Positions 45,901 to 52,484 of a stretch of 64,000 nucleotides of DNA are shown piece by piece (within the stretch, counting starts at the first letter, position 1; each line of letters begins with the position of its first letter). The translations under genes and the position numbers were made by a program. The stretch is from Reticulitermes speratus (Eukaryota > Arthropoda > Insecta > Blattodea > Rhinotermitidae): contig JAJKFL010000013.1 in the NCBI GenBank assembly GCA_021186555.1, positions 29,778,743 through 29,842,742 of the forward strand, in the 5' to 3' direction. The notes under the pieces are model-generated. The model worked only from the letters and a program-made list of their open reading frames with translations. It was not told the DNA's origin and searched no databases.

Positions 45901-48761
45901 CATAAGACAATGACTAACAGTGCAAGCCAACTCATCACTCACCTAGCAACACTACTTACCAAATGTTGGTTTGGGTTCCTCTCCGTCTGTACTGTCCTCT
46001 CCATATTGCAGGGATAGCAGGGCCTTCAGCCAGTCTTTCAGCTCCTCCTCAGAAGCCAGCACCAGCCCAAAGCAGTCATCCTTCGTGTACAGAGCAATCA
46101 CATGTTTGTGTTTCGTGTCTTGCCGTTGGTTGATGTTAAAGCATGTTTTCAGTGAGATGGCCCTGCACAAATCACACACCTCCATACATAAACTGGTACA
46201 CAACTACAAACTTTATTATAATGTTCTATTCTACAACATTTTTCAACTGTACAGTCATCTTCAGGCAGGTCACGTCAAACGTACAAACACATAATGCTGA
46301 AACCTAGTAATACTGGAATACCAAGTTTACATAAATGTATACAAAAATGTAGTTAAAATAGCAAACTTTAAATATCACGCTTTGAACGTAAAAACCATTT
46401 TGAGAAGAGTCCCACATGTAGCTTTCAAAACCCTTGAAGCTGTCTGTTGTATAGCTAGCAGTTTCCTTCTGTCACATCACTACACTACATACATCACCAA
46501 ACATGTCAACAGAAAGGTGTCACAGTTTATATACTTGAGGTTAAGTGCAACAGGATGACACAGTAGTGCCATGCCATCCCTGTATGCTAAGACTATTTCT
46601 ATGGCAACAGTGAGTACCTCCTGGGGCAGTGGTTCTTCTTCCACTTCTTCTCATCCTCATAATACTCCAGGCGTGCTGAAGCGTCGGATGATTCTCCACG
46701 CAGAATAAAGAACCGCTTCTTCATGGTCTGCAAAGAAATATCATTTCTTGAAAGTCTGCCACAAAGCTGACATATGAAACATCAAACAAGACAGAATAAC
46801 ATACTGAAAATTCTGATATAGTTTTCTATACAAGTTTGTTTCAAAAAATTAGGTAACAAATACTCTGATCCCGAGAACTGTTATTCTGCCTCAGTGTACA
46901 CATGGTACACATCAGACTTTCACATTGTCACTATTGACATTTAACAATTAGTTTTACCATGCATCAAGGCTTGTATTGTGGTATAAAAGATATCAGTGTC
47001 AAGTGTGTGTAACCAGGTGACAGCTTGCTTCATGTCAGCAGGTGTTGCTACTCACTTGCTAGTCAGGTACTTCTGACACGGTTCAAACAGACGGAAATTG
47101 CTGATGTGCAACATCAAGACTGTAGAGTGGGTGGTCCATAATACTCCACCGGTAGCGCCGTAACCAGTTACGTCTGGTTGGCAGGACTCAGTCATTTCCA
47201 TTCCTTCGGACCCTTATGAAGAACCTGACTGGCAAGCAATTTACAACACACACTGACGTGAAGCAAGCTGTCCCCTCCAGGCTACAGACACTTTACATCA
47301 ATTTCTCATATGCCAGGATACAAGTCTTGGTGCAACAGTGGGATAAAGTGCTTAAATGTGAATGGTGACTATGTGGAGTCTGGTGTGTAGCATCTGCTAC
47401 CATGTGTCATGTCTACATCAAAGTCAGAATAAAGTTCTCAGCATCAGTGTTTGTTACCTTAGTTTTGTTTGAAACTCCTTTGTACTTTTGAAGCTTTCAC
47501 AGAGCAGAAACTGAACCAATGTAGCTCGAACTCCTACAGATCAGCGGCCTTACACACACAGTAACATCCACAATGTGTACATCCAAAAGAAAACTGGTCT
47601 TTGTTTCAAAAATTCAGTTTCCAAATGCCTTCTTCATGATTTTACACGTCTATATATCAACCATCATTCTGGTTTTCATTTCTCAGATTTTGTGTATTTC
47701 ATTTGAGATGTTAACAAAACAACAAGCAGGACAACAGGTGATCAAATGTGGCACTTAGTGGGTTTGCAATTATGCTCTCCCTTCAGAGTCCATATGTTCA
47801 ATTCTTGGCATGGAAGTAAAGTGCTATACATTTCTTCTGCCTTACATACTCCCTTCATCCTGTCTGGTCCTTCACAATGGTCCCTTCAATCAATCCTTTG
47901 TGTGTTTTGAAACAAGCTAAACAAACAAGCTCTCTAGTGACAGAAAAGAAAGGTTTAACACCACAGCCTGCCACTGGACACAATCCTCAGCCTTTCCTAT
48001 TGACCTTTCACCTTTATAATCAATCTCCCTGGGATCGACCTTAATGTTACCATCAGAGCTCCGACTCCTAAACAGGCTTCCTCCAAGAAACATGTACGCA
48101 TTCCTTATCTACATACCCAATCCATCACACCCACTTTGATTTCACTACACATTGTTGTTACCTAATCAACTACCTACCTACCTAATAAGCTCTATGGGGC
48201 AGAGGCCTTCTTCAAAAGCTACCAGTTCATCTAACAAAGAAATTTTCTGAACTTTATGTAATCGAAATGTTCATTACCATGTCTGCAAAAGCCTGCCCCT
48301 TGTCCCTATCCTGACCCAGACTAATCCAGTCCACGCCCTTCCAACCATTTCCTCTAAGATCAATTTTAATATTATCTTCCCGTATATGCTTAGGTCATCC
48401 ACATGGCTCCTTTCCTTCATGTTTTCCTACCAAAACCCAGCCTTATTCAATGGATACTGGGGGCTCTTTCCCCTACACTAAAGCTGCCAGAAAATGAAGC
48501 TGACCGCCCACCTCCATCTAAAACTGGGATTAAGACCGTGCAGAGCTGTACCTCTTCTCTTCCCATATAACTTCACAGCACAGAGAGGGACAGCTTTACC
48601 TCTGTAAAAATAACTAAAGAAACAGAAGCATTCACATCTATACAGTGCAGTGAATTACAAACCTTCAGTTTACGAAGGTAGCCCATCTTGATAATTTCAC
48701 CGCCCCGTCCATCACGGCAGTGCCCACCAGTCTCATAGGCAGAGGTTTTAGCTGAAGACAT
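16438..48761 (-). CDS. Insulin receptor substrate gene (IRS/chico), 14 coding exons
   Basis: Docking protein that is tyrosine-phosphorylated by the insulin/IGF receptor at the plasma membrane and recruits PI3-kinase p85, Grb2/Drk and SHP2/Corkscrew. I assembled it from 14 minus-strand exons; every junction has GT and AG and the phases agree. The sum is 4427 nt, one base short of 1476 codons, because of a frameshift near 17406. Domain order: PH (residues about 26-128), PTB (about 138-238), a Ser/Arg-rich linker with RxRxxS sites (about 278-400), then a disordered tail with seven YxxM motifs (YVNM, YVPM, YVDM, YLEM, YVDM, YMEM, YAPM), a YVNC Grb2-type site and C-terminal YASLDL and YAEIDF. Human IRS1 is somewhat shorter (about 1240 residues). 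The 5' UTR exon(s) are not identified. Confidence 0.95.
17405..17407 (-). other. Likely 1-nt deletion (frameshift) in IRS last exon
   Basis: On the minus strand the upstream frame reads [11 protein letters not shown] and the downstream frame [14 protein letters not shown], overlapping by only a few codons. Restoring one base, most simply a fourth C in the CCC run opposite 17405-17407, links the frames and brings the coding total to a multiple of three. There is no room for an intron. It could be an assembly indel, a null allele, or a true -1 frameshift; no standard slippery heptamer is present. Confidence 0.8.
19054..19258 (-). CDS. IRS exon 13
   Basis: Encodes the stretch from [13 protein letters not shown] through [15 protein letters not shown] to [17 protein letters not shown]. 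Acceptor TTTTGGCAG, donor AG|GTAACT, phase 1 in and phase 2 out. RAYSVGS is a basophilic serine-kinase type site. The intron to exon 14 is only 99 bp (18955-19053). Confidence 0.93.
21050..21400. mobile_element. hAT MITE with 8-bp target-site duplication
   Basis: Terminal inverted repeats CAGGGGTGACCAAAC and (reverse complement of the right end) CAGGGGTGGCCAAAC, one mismatch. The element is flanked on both sides by CCATATAC (21042-21049 and 21401-21408), a perfect 8-bp duplication as expected for hAT. Non-coding, 351 bp, nested in piggyBac copy A. Confidence 0.92.
21945..22171. mobile_element. Second MITE (CAAYGTTCCCTCTAA termini)
   Basis: The 227-bp element starts CAATGTTCCCTCTAA and ends TTAGAGGGAACGTTG, 15-bp inverted termini with one mismatch. 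ATGAG flanks both ends, so a duplication of at least 5 bp is visible. The terminus type is one I associate with hAT-derived MITEs; the superfamily is inferred. Confidence 0.8.
22408..22708 (+). pseudogene. piggyBac transposase C-terminal remnant with duplicated Cys-rich motif
   Basis: The plus strand encodes [15 protein letters not shown] and [15 protein letters not shown], the Cys-rich C-terminal domain of piggyBac transposases, which binds the element ends. A 65-bp tandem duplication (units start at 22571 and 22636) repeats [15 protein letters not shown]. The second unit ends properly in YHIKLHF and a stop at 22706-22708. The catalytic DDD domain is missing, so it cannot be active. Confidence 0.8.
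23395..23485 (+). repeat. 3' end fragment of a LINE family (plus orientation)
   Basis: AATGAACCTTCAGGTTCC, then a diverged stretch and GCTATTAGCTTCTCAGGAA, matching the 3' terminus of the LINE fragments at 44985-45320, 48165-48440 and 58600-59135. Only the last 90 bp are present. Confidence 0.5.
23769..23909 (-). CDS. IRS exon 12 (YVPM motif)
   Basis: Encodes 47 residues, from [13 protein letters not shown] to [12 protein letters not shown], with NGYVPM, a PI3-kinase p85 SH2-binding motif. Acceptor CCACGCAG, donor AAG|GTAAGG, phase 1-1, so skipping would keep the frame. A piggyBac-like element ends only 22 bp upstream of the acceptor (TTAA at 23932-23935); a branch-point-like CACTAAT lies in the short remaining stretch. 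Confidence 0.93.
23932..25265 (+). mobile_element. piggyBac-like element, copy B, TTAA-flanked (IRS intron 11)
   Basis: Bounded by TTAA at 23932-23935 and 25262-25265. The left end reads TTAACCTTTAC; the right end read inward is TTAACCCTTTACGCCCG. A 1334-bp deletion derivative that keeps the transposase C-terminus ([14 protein letters not shown], ending at a stop at 24755-24757) but no catalytic domain. The right end has a subterminal repeat of ATGTTTTCCCGTTCGG-type sequence. Confidence 0.8.
24683..24757 (+). pseudogene. piggyBac transposase C-terminus (copy B)
   Basis: Twenty-four codons reading [14 protein letters not shown] and ending HHTKLQF plus stop, homologous to the duplicated motif in copy A. 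The remainder of the transposase is unrecognisable. Confidence 0.7.
25535..26065. mobile_element. Foldback element interrupted by a SINE-like insertion
   Basis: The left arm begins CAGTCAAAGACAACAATTTA and the right arm ends with its near reverse complement (GAATTGTTGTCTTTGATG). The arms share the segment ending GGCATGAGTG and the inner ATGCATTTCACTT palindrome. Each arm has a hammerhead-like hairpin (25583-25608 minus; 25993-26025 plus). The right arm is split by the insertion at 25810-25983. Confidence 0.75.
25810..25983. mobile_element. SINE-like retroposon with 9-bp duplication
   Basis: A 174-bp insert flanked by perfect TACACTCAT repeats (25801-25809, 25984-25992). It is about 85-90% similar by eye to 60971-61130. 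Conserved core: GAAATCTGGGAGCCTCAACC, then TGGAACCCTAAGGG. It has no A-tail on either strand and no convincing tRNA A/B boxes, so the class is uncertain; variable-length duplications favour retroposition. Confidence 0.75.
26066..27480. other. IRS intron 11, unassigned part
   Basis: AT-rich, no recognised element, apart from a pure 20-base G run at 27218-27237. Confidence 0.6.
27218..27237. repeat. Poly-G tract (20 G)
   Basis: Uninterrupted guanine run inside IRS intron 11. The length is probably unreliable in the assembly, and the tract could form a G-quadruplex on the plus strand. Confidence 0.95.
27480..28395. repeat. Dimeric minisatellite, about 87-bp period, about 10 units
   Basis: Two related half-units alternate: one of about 43 bp containing CCCCCATAATTTCATGATG and one of about 44 bp containing ATCCCCACAGTGTTGTGATA. 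Both end in ACAATTACTACTGGT. Toward the 3' end (after 28260) only the first type continues, in diverged form. The minus-strand open frame across the last part is a by-product of the repeat. Confidence 0.93.
28396..29110. other. IRS intron 11, unassigned part
   Basis: No repeat, element or coding signal recognised. Confidence 0.6.
29111..29186 (-). CDS. IRS exon 11 (YVNM motif)
   Basis: Short exon of 76 nt that encodes [20 protein letters not shown] and LQHTP. YVNM is a PI3-kinase p85-binding motif that also satisfies the YxN Grb2 pattern. Acceptor GTGTTGCAG, donor CAG|GTAGAT, phase 0-1. Confidence 0.92.
29490..29860. repeat. Imperfect tandem repeat, about 110-125 bp, four units
   Basis: Units share GTGCCACTTTGTCCACCA, AAATCC, GGACTGG and TATGGAGCAATGG-type blocks. 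One junction carries a poly-A run of about 21 bases near 29677-29697. Minus-strand frames over 29393-30033 arise from it and are not considered genes. Confidence 0.7.
29861..31929. other. IRS intron 10, mostly unassigned
   Basis: No gene. Around 30700-30900 there is a diverged relative of the repeat at 31930-33460, including a GACAGACAGACATGAC-type motif. The remainder is featureless. Confidence 0.5.
32123..33031 (+). mobile_element. pogo/Tigger-like DNA transposon, internally deleted
   Basis: Perfect 29-bp inverted termini (left 32123-32151 begins TACCGTATATTCTCGAATCT; right 33003-33031), with TA at both ends as the duplicated target. The motif CGAATCTAATCCGCA recurs in direct orientation inside both ends. 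The interior encodes only a transposase DNA-binding domain (next entry). Confidence 0.9.
32403..32819 (+). pseudogene. Truncated pogo-like transposase: HTH DNA-binding domain only
   Basis: The first 115 codons, open to a stop near 32750, hold a CENP-B/Psq-type helix-turn-helix ([38 protein letters not shown]), followed by GPKKGRF and the start of a second HTH (FVSYDLL). A one-base frame change after SYDLL would continue as [20 protein letters not shown] and end in an acidic ESDE plus stop at about 32811. The whole DDE catalytic domain is missing, apparently deleted between NIPR and the acidic tail. A short protein made from it could still bind the element ends. Confidence 0.8.
33655..33845. 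mobile_element. Small foldback element with central hammerhead-like hairpin
   Basis: The arms share ATTCAGACCAACAA (left) and TTGTTGGTCTGAGTG (right), plus flanking ATAACC/GATAAC and TATTTATAT blocks. The centre at 33720-33748 reads CTGATGACGATCCC, a short loop, then GGGATCGAAAC. Confidence 0.65.
34003..34237 (-). CDS. IRS exon 10
   Basis: Encodes [20 protein letters not shown], an acidic-glycine stretch ([10 protein letters not shown]), then [14 protein letters not shown] and a segment ending AGFTGQ. Acceptor TTTTTGCAG, donor CAG|GTAAGA, phase 2-0. Ser/Pro-rich linker before the Tyr-motif region. Confidence 0.93.
34318..34477 (-). CDS. IRS exon 9 ([13 protein letters not shown] serine-site region)
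   Basis: The reading frame gives [19 protein letters not shown], the conserved RxRxxS-containing segment found after the PTB domain of IRS proteins, then a Pro/His/Ser-rich stretch ([18 protein letters not shown]). Acceptor CATTGCAG, donor AG|GTGAGT, phase 1-2. The 80-bp intron to exon 10 is short. The alternative frame that remains open through this exon lacks these motifs and is a shadow. Confidence 0.92.
34655..34895 (+). mobile_element. tRNA-derived SINE (diverged)
   Basis: Box-B-like GAGGTTTGATCCTGGGTCAG, then a tRNA-unrelated body with CAGTTTTCCCCTGTCACGATC and CTATATAATCTAAGCC. Same family as 38990-39235. The head is degraded. Confidence 0.6.
35485..35665. repeat. Minisatellite, about 48-bp unit, four copies
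   Basis: Units of the type TTTGCACTTTTCCTGAAACA followed by CATCAACTGCCGGCAGCAG. Minus-strand open frames here (repeated Cys/Gly patterns) reflect the repeat. Confidence 0.8.
35895..36015. repeat. Minisatellite, left part (about 55-60-bp unit)
   Basis: Units with GGCAGAGAGCGTGAGCTGG and ATACTGAAAGTAATGTTAAC. The array resumes at 37120 after the hairpin element at 36016-37119. Confidence 0.75.
36016..37119. mobile_element. Long hairpin element (two arms of about 515 bp) with 14-bp target duplication
   Basis: Positions from about 36019 to 36536 are a near reverse complement of about 36549 to 37075 (ends ATACTACGTATTCCATCTGA and TCAGATGGAATACATAGTAT; centre ACAGCCTTATTCTG...CAGAATAAGGCTGT). 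Perfect AAAAGTAATGTTAC copies flank it at 36002-36015 and 37120-37133. About 44 bp at the right end have no partner in the left arm, giving a one-sided tail. Hammerhead-like hairpins occur in both arms (about 36040-36070 minus, 36990-37016 plus). No coding sequence. The structure recalls inverted pLTR copies of Penelope-like elements; that is an inference. Confidence 0.8.
37120..37500. repeat. Minisatellite, right part
   Basis: Continuation of the array from 35895-36015, with CTCCTCTGGCAG and GTAATGTT boxes at roughly 55-65-bp spacing and increasing divergence. Confidence 0.65.
37571..37723 (-). CDS. IRS exon 8, symmetric phase-1 exon (51 codons)
   Basis: Reads [20 protein letters not shown], a proline-rich stretch, then [18 protein letters not shown]. 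Only the acceptor at GTGTTACAG (37724-37726) gives an open frame from exon 7; the stronger-looking acceptor about 40 bases upstream leads to a stop. The donor A|GTAGGT at 37570 keeps phase 1 for exon 9. Because 153 is divisible by 3 and both ends are phase 1, the exon can be skipped without frame change. Less certain than the neighbours, since it lacks a motif conserved outside insects. Confidence 0.72.
38546..38656 (-). CDS. IRS exon 7, symmetric phase-1 exon (37 codons)
   Basis: Encodes [17 protein letters not shown], then [18 protein letters not shown]. The Pro/His/Arg pattern and its position resemble the vertebrate IRS1 linker segment ending in RRSRTES, the region of inhibitory serine phosphorylation. 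Acceptor GTTTCAG, donor CAG|GTACTG. Phase 1 on both sides and 111 nt long, so it can be included or skipped freely. Confidence 0.85.
38657..38989. other. IRS intron 6, unassigned part
   Basis: No recognisable element. Confidence 0.5.
38990..39235 (+). mobile_element. tRNA-derived SINE
   Basis: tRNA-like head with box B GGGTTCGATCCCAGGCCAG, then a body (ACAAAGTGGCACTGGGACAG, CAGTTTTCCCATGAGTATCA, CTACATAATCTTCG) shared with 34655-34895. It ends near CATTAAATAACACTTAAAT. Transcribed by RNA polymerase III when intact. Confidence 0.75.
39236..40889. other. IRS intron 6, unassigned part
   Basis: Holds one hammerhead-like hairpin on the minus strand (39262-39297: CTGATGATAGTGGC ... ACTCTGAAACG). 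Otherwise AT-rich and featureless. Confidence 0.5.
40890..41110. mobile_element. Foldback element with hammerhead-like hairpins in both arms
   Basis: Left arm 40893-40952 and right arm about 41052-41108 are inverted copies (ATTCCAAG ... GAACTGGATCCGTCCCATC against GATGGAAACAGATCCAGTTTC ... CTTGGAAT). The stem bases differ between arms but still pair (GGGA/TCCC in the left, GAAAC/GTTTC in the right). Confidence 0.7.
41111..43084. other. IRS intron 6, unassigned part
   Basis: No gene, repeat array or element with defined ends recognised. Confidence 0.5.
43085..43380 (+). mobile_element. tRNA-derived SINE (second family)
   Basis: Head GATAGCATAGTGGTATAGAA (box A) and GCGGGAATCAAATCCCGGCA (box B region), followed by a body with TAAAGCAGCCAAGGCATTG and TATACCTCTACACCCCC. 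A related copy lies on the minus strand at 59330-59625 and a body fragment at 48455-48625. Confidence 0.75.
43505..43570 (+). repeat. Possible SINE head fragment
   Basis: TAGCAGGTAGCACAGTGGTT followed 25 bases later by CTCGGTTCCACGC resembles pol III A and B boxes. No body is recognisable. Confidence 0.3.
43571..44562. other. IRS intron 6, unassigned part
   Basis: Contains an alternating purine-pyrimidine stretch at about 44385-44450 (TGTGCGCATGCGTACATGCA). No element recognised. Confidence 0.5.
44563..44693 (-). CDS. IRS exon 6
   Basis: Completes the PTB C-terminal helix ([14 protein letters not shown]) and starts the linker ([20 protein letters not shown], then [12 protein letters not shown]). 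Acceptor TTGTTGCAG, donor AAG|GTAGCT, phase 2-1. Confidence 0.93.
44985..45320 (-). pseudogene. LINE ORF2 C-terminal / 3'-UTR fragment
   Basis: The minus strand encodes (with stops) [40 protein letters not shown] and a WDGGRGLD segment, the conserved tail of an arthropod LINE ORF2. The 3' UTR follows, ending in GACTCTGCTCCATGGAGTTGG and a GTTGGTT tail. It lies in IRS intron 5. Confidence 0.7.
45502..45644 (-). CDS. IRS exon 5 (second half of PTB domain)
   Basis: [20 protein letters not shown], then [20 protein letters not shown] and NMYAVIL. This is the PTB phosphopeptide-binding half; [13 protein letters not shown] and GEGDLWMQ match the family consensus. Acceptor GTTGCAG, donor CCA|GTAAGT, phase 0-2. 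Confidence 0.96.
45739..45884 (-). CDS. IRS exon 4 (first half of PTB domain)
   Basis: [40 protein letters not shown], then [14 protein letters not shown] and KGLG are the IRS PTB signature. Acceptor GGTTTCAG, donor TCG|GTAAGA, phase 1-0. Short introns on both sides (94 and 75 bp). Confidence 0.96.
45960..46162 (-). CDS. IRS exon 3 (C-terminal half of PH domain and PH-PTB linker)
   Basis: [40 protein letters not shown], then [12 protein letters not shown], containing the C-terminal PH helix with its conserved Trp. An acidic linker ([13 protein letters not shown]) leads to the PTB domain. Acceptor TTGTGCAG, donor TTG|GTAAGT, phase 2-1. Confidence 0.96.
46230..46290 (-). repeat. Hammerhead-like hairpin motif in IRS intron 2
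   Basis: Minus strand reads CTGAAGATGACTGTACAGTT, then GAAAAATGTTG. The GAAAC box is degraded. It belongs to the motif family described in the findings. Confidence 0.4.
46618..46727 (-). CDS. IRS exon 2 (PH domain)
   Basis: [20 protein letters not shown], then [24 protein letters not shown] and RLEYYE-EKKW are diagnostic of the IRS PH domain. Acceptor TCTTTGCAG, donor AG|GTACTC, phase 0-2. Confidence 0.96.
46831..47482 (+). mobile_element. Mariner-like element, degenerate (IRS intron 1)
   Basis: Inverted, partly decayed ends (CAAGTTTGTTTCAAA... and, read inward from the right, CAAAGGAGTTTCAAAC, then AGGTAACAAACACTG against AGGTAACAAATACTC) sit between TA dinucleotides (46829-46830, 47483-47484). 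The plus strand has the C-terminal part of a transposase, beginning at about 47213: [44 protein letters not shown], broken by a stop. Confidence 0.75.
47485..48164. other. IRS intron 1, unassigned part
   Basis: No element recognised. Confidence 0.5.
48165..48440 (-). pseudogene. LINE 3' fragment (same family as 44985-45320)
   Basis: Minus strand carries the GLD-SG-DRDK tail coding region in broken form and the 3' end TTGAAGAAGGCCTCTGCCCC, AGCTTATTAGGTAGG. A truncated copy. Confidence 0.6.
48455..48625 (+). mobile_element. SINE body fragment
   Basis: CCACCTCCATCTAAAACTGG, AGAGCTGTACCTCTTCT and TTCACAGCACAGAGAGG align with the body of the SINE at 43085-43380. The tRNA-like head is missing. 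Confidence 0.5.
48663..48761 (-). CDS. IRS exon 1 (first coding exon, start codon)
   Basis: Starts [20 protein letters not shown] and ends [13 protein letters not shown] at donor AAG|GTTTGT, phase 0. KMGYLRKLK is the first strand of the PH domain and matches the GYLRK of other IRS proteins. The ATG is the only in-frame one before the domain. Upstream the frame stays open to a CTGTAG at about 48800, which looks like a 3' splice site, so a separate 5' UTR exon probably exists further upstream. Confidence 0.9.
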
Positions 48762-48800
48762 GTTGCAACTGGGCTGGTCACCACATGGGCCTCTAAGCTA

Positions 48801-49004
48801 CAGGAACATGCATATCTGCGTAGTGCGAACAACACACAATTACTAAGCACTAGCAGGGCTCTCAACAGCAATCCAGTCAAGTGTGCACATACATAATCAA
48901 GTAGAAGTCTCGTCAATTTGAATTTCAAAACATCCTGTTCTGGCTAACAGAGCCTTGTGATCGTAATAAATGCGGGAACAAACACAAGCCATAATAAAGC
49001 AGCT
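48801..49004. other. IRS upstream region / first intron
   Basis: No element recognised. Confidence 0.4.
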
Positions 49005-49300
49005 TAACTCACTGACTGGAGTGTATTCCTTCATCAAAAGCTAACAAGTAAAGAATTTGGCCCTCTATGAATCTTGAAGGTTCAGCCCATGTTCAAGAAA
49101 GCCCACTAATTGACCTTATTCTCACATCAATCCAGTCCATATACACCATGTTATTCTCCCACTTATGCCTACGTCTCCCAAGCAGTTCCTTTTCTTCTGG
49201 TCTAATTAATATTTCATAGACACTTATCATCTATTATGTTACATGCCCCACCCATCTCATTCTCCTCGATATGATTGACCAAATAACATTTGGTGAAAAG
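49005..49300 (-). pseudogene. LINE 3' fragment
   Basis: Another minus-strand copy of the LINE tail (AGTGTATTCCTTCATCAAAAG at its 3' terminus in plus reading, then the GGTTC and CCAGTCCA blocks). More diverged than the copy at 49965. Confidence 0.5.
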
Positions 49301-49964
49301 TACAAACCAGGAAACTATTCATTCTATTGTTGTCTATCCAATGTCACATCCTCAATTAGGACAAAATATTTTCATCAGCACCCTATTCTTGAACACCCTC
49401 AGTCTATGTTCTTTGCTTGGGATGGAAAACCAGATTTCAGATCAGTACAAAACTAACTGTAAAGATACAGCTCTAAGCATTTTACTGCTTCTGTACAAGC
49501 ATCTGGTCACCAAACATTGTGGTCAAGTTGGCAGCACTCTGCATCACATCTACAAGGCCCTGAGCAAACTGTGCAGCAAAATGGTAAACAGGCAGATGCG
49601 AACACTGATAACTCCCGGACATAGAACAGATATGTACTTAGTAAGAAAGTTACACATTACTGCAGAGTAAATATGTAACCCAACAAAAGTATAGAACTTT
49701 TTTGGGGAAAATTATTTATTTATATATATTTGTTTGACAAGGAAGGATAAAATCAGAGCGAGTCTAGCACTGCGGCAGCACCGAGTCCAATCGCACACTT
49801 TGTTAGTAAGAATGTAAAATATGTCTGAGGAACTTATTCTTTAAGACACTGGACAACCTGTTCACACTTTTTATGTAATACAAGCACAAATTCCAAATCT
49901 CTTTTTAATCATGTGAGTAAAGTTTAACATTTTAATGCGGGTGTGATTCCTTCTCCACAGATTT

Positions 49965-50557
49965 AGCTGCTATATCCAACCAACAAACTAACTCTGTGGG
50001 GCAGAGTCCTTCTTGGGACATTAACAGTTCCAAATGTTCATTACCATGCTCACAACAGCCTGCCACTTGTCCCCATCCTCGGCCACATTAATCCAGTCCA
50101 TACCTTGCCATCCTGTGTCTTTAAGGCACAGTTCAATATTAACCTCCCACACACATATTCCAAATAGCCTCTTTCCTTCAGGTTTCCCCACCAAAACTCT
50201 ATGCATTTCTCTTTGGTACCATTCATTCCACATGCCCTGTCCATCTTATCCTCCAAGCTGATCTACCTAAAAATAAACGGTGAACAGTAAAATATCATGG
50301 TGCTTCTCATTATGCAGTTTTATCCAGTCCCCTGTTATGTCAATCCTTTTAGGTCCAAACGCCGTCCTCAGCAAGCCATTCTCAAACAAACTCAGACAAA
50401 AGTTTTCTCCTGAATGTGACGATCCAATTTTCACGCTCATATAAAACAAGGTGTTCCCTAAATCAGTGGTTCTCAATTTTTTTTTGCCATGACACTCTTG
50501 AAGAATGACATCCATATATGCAACATAATTTAATAGAAACAAAAATTTTCGTGGCAT
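49965..50557 (-). pseudogene. LINE ORF2 C-terminal fragment, longest copy
   Basis: Minus strand: LSLFENGLLRTAFGPKRIDI, TGDWIKLHNEKHHD, a frameshift, VLVGKPEGKRLFGICVWEVN, then GWQGMDWINVAEDGDKWQAV and VSMVMN before the stop. This is the conserved FENRVLRRIFGPKR ... LVGKPEGKRPLGRPR ... [16 protein letters not shown] tail of an insect LINE ORF2. The RT domain is absent. Confidence 0.75.
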
Positions 50558-51184
50558 TTTACCTTACGTCATGTCTCTTAAGGAGCTATGCGGTGCTTTG
50601 ACTGCACATGACGCAAGCATACACAAGCCAAACACCTCTCCCTCTCCCTCCAAGGATAATTAGAAACTTAATTTTTTGGTTCCAAGCACTTTAAATGAAT
50701 GAGATTTTACTGTTCTGTGACATTAAGCAGAACAGTAGCCACTCCACAAGCAAAGAACAAATGCTTGTACTTGTCCTCAGTAATGAAGTATAGACAGAAT
50801 ATGTGCTGCTCTTGGAGTTTCGCTGCTAAATAACCCTGAACTGAAGTTATAAAAATGGAGCACGTAGCTGACAGAAGATGCAACTGGCTGATTACATGGT
50901 AACACATCACAATAATCTCAAGAGAGGAGGAACCAGCTTCAGTTTATTGAGCATTTCTATGTGAACACTAAATCTACAAATGTTGCACTCAACTTTTCTA
51001 CTCCAAAATGTAATATGCAGTTGTGTATTACATCACATGTCAGGACATACTTTGACCCCACAATCTGCCTTGGTATGATCAGATGCACTCTTACCCATCA
51101 CATAACATTCACTAACTGCCCAAATGCTTTTAGAGACGACTACCTGGCTTAATTAGACAATACCAAACATATCCTGACATCAGA
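50558..51184. other. Unassigned IRS upstream DNA
   Basis: No gene or element recognised. Confidence 0.5.
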
Positions 51185-51345
51185 CAAAGACGGAAAGCCA
51201 CAAGTATAACTGAACAGAATATTCAAGTCTCCTGGGATGTGATGCTGTGTTGTTGGGTTAGTCACATCCCAAAAGCCTTGAATCTTCAGCAACACTGGTG
51301 TGAGAACCTCAAATCTTGCACGACAGAACAGGTACATGGACAGTG
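51185..51345 (-). repeat. Dispersed MITE-like repeat with pseudo-coding signature
   Basis: Minus strand reads ARFEVLTPVLLKIQGFWDVT, then NPTTQHHIPGDLN. The signature FEVLTAVLLKIQVFWDVT is shared by a very abundant insect repeat. It is not a real gene. Related fragments: 52485-52670, 56905-57060 and 14620-14760. Confidence 0.6.
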
Positions 51346-52484
51346 ACGGCATTGGTGAAAGGAATTAGACACTGCACTCAACACTTGGCACTCTGTTACC
51401 AACCAAGGAGATCACCAAAATGATGAGGGAGGGACCAAACCATCTTGCAATTCATTACGAAGGGCCGTAATGACCTGACCCCACACAACTGATGACAATG
51501 GCAGCAAAGGTCATAATATAGTGTCACCACACAGCAGGACTTTGTACATCTGTATGTGTAGAGAAAAACATGGAAAATCTGTCACAATACAGTCAATGTC
51601 CAATATAGCACCACCCTCACTTAGTGCTCATAAAAGCCTGTGAACAAAAGTCCCTATTATGTGAAAATTGGGAACTCTTCAGTATAGCGGCACTCTAGCC
51701 CGCTGCCATTTGCCAAAAACTCTGCTGATGCAATGTGCCCATAAGCATCATATAATATACGATGTAGCAGCATGTGACTGTACTTTCAACATTTGCGGGT
51801 ACTGTCTTGCACAGGTAAATTTCTTAACAAGATTTTTACAAGTGTGTACGAATATCCAATTCCCTGAAAATGGTCAAAGGAAGATCAGTTGTTGCACCTT
51901 TCCTACTGTTCTTCCTTGGTAATGAAAACCAGGCATGAACTTGGATCCCCCACGGCATGAACATTTTAATGAACAATAAGTAACACTGAAGACAACTTAA
52001 GTGGTACTAAAAGGGTATAGTATAGAGCAAAACTGTAAAACTGTACTTTCAGAACTATAATGTGCACTGTTAGAACTAACTTTTACTAACTGTGCTAATA
52101 CTCTTTCACCCTCCTCACTGACCATCTACAATTACAAGGATTTGATAACAGCTCATACAGGAAGTTTCCACTAGCGACGTAACACCCAGGTGACTCGAGA
52201 TAAAGTCATAGAAACAATACGTACACTGCAAGTTACTCTCTTCGGACTACCCTCCTCACGTGCCGGATTATCAGGATATCTGGATTATCAGATGACAGAT
52301 TAAAGAAATTTTGCTGTATTACTCTCTTAACCACTTCACTCCACATTGGCTCTAGAGCCCTCAGTACCTGTGAGTATTGCAGAAAGTAGCCACTTCCTTC
52401 CATCTAGTACCAAGAGCTTCAACCCCTCTAAACACCTACGTGAAGTGGCGCTAAAGTGCAATTTAACCTTCATGACTTTGTATG
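51346..52484. other. Unassigned IRS upstream DNA
   Basis: No gene or element recognised. Confidence 0.5.
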
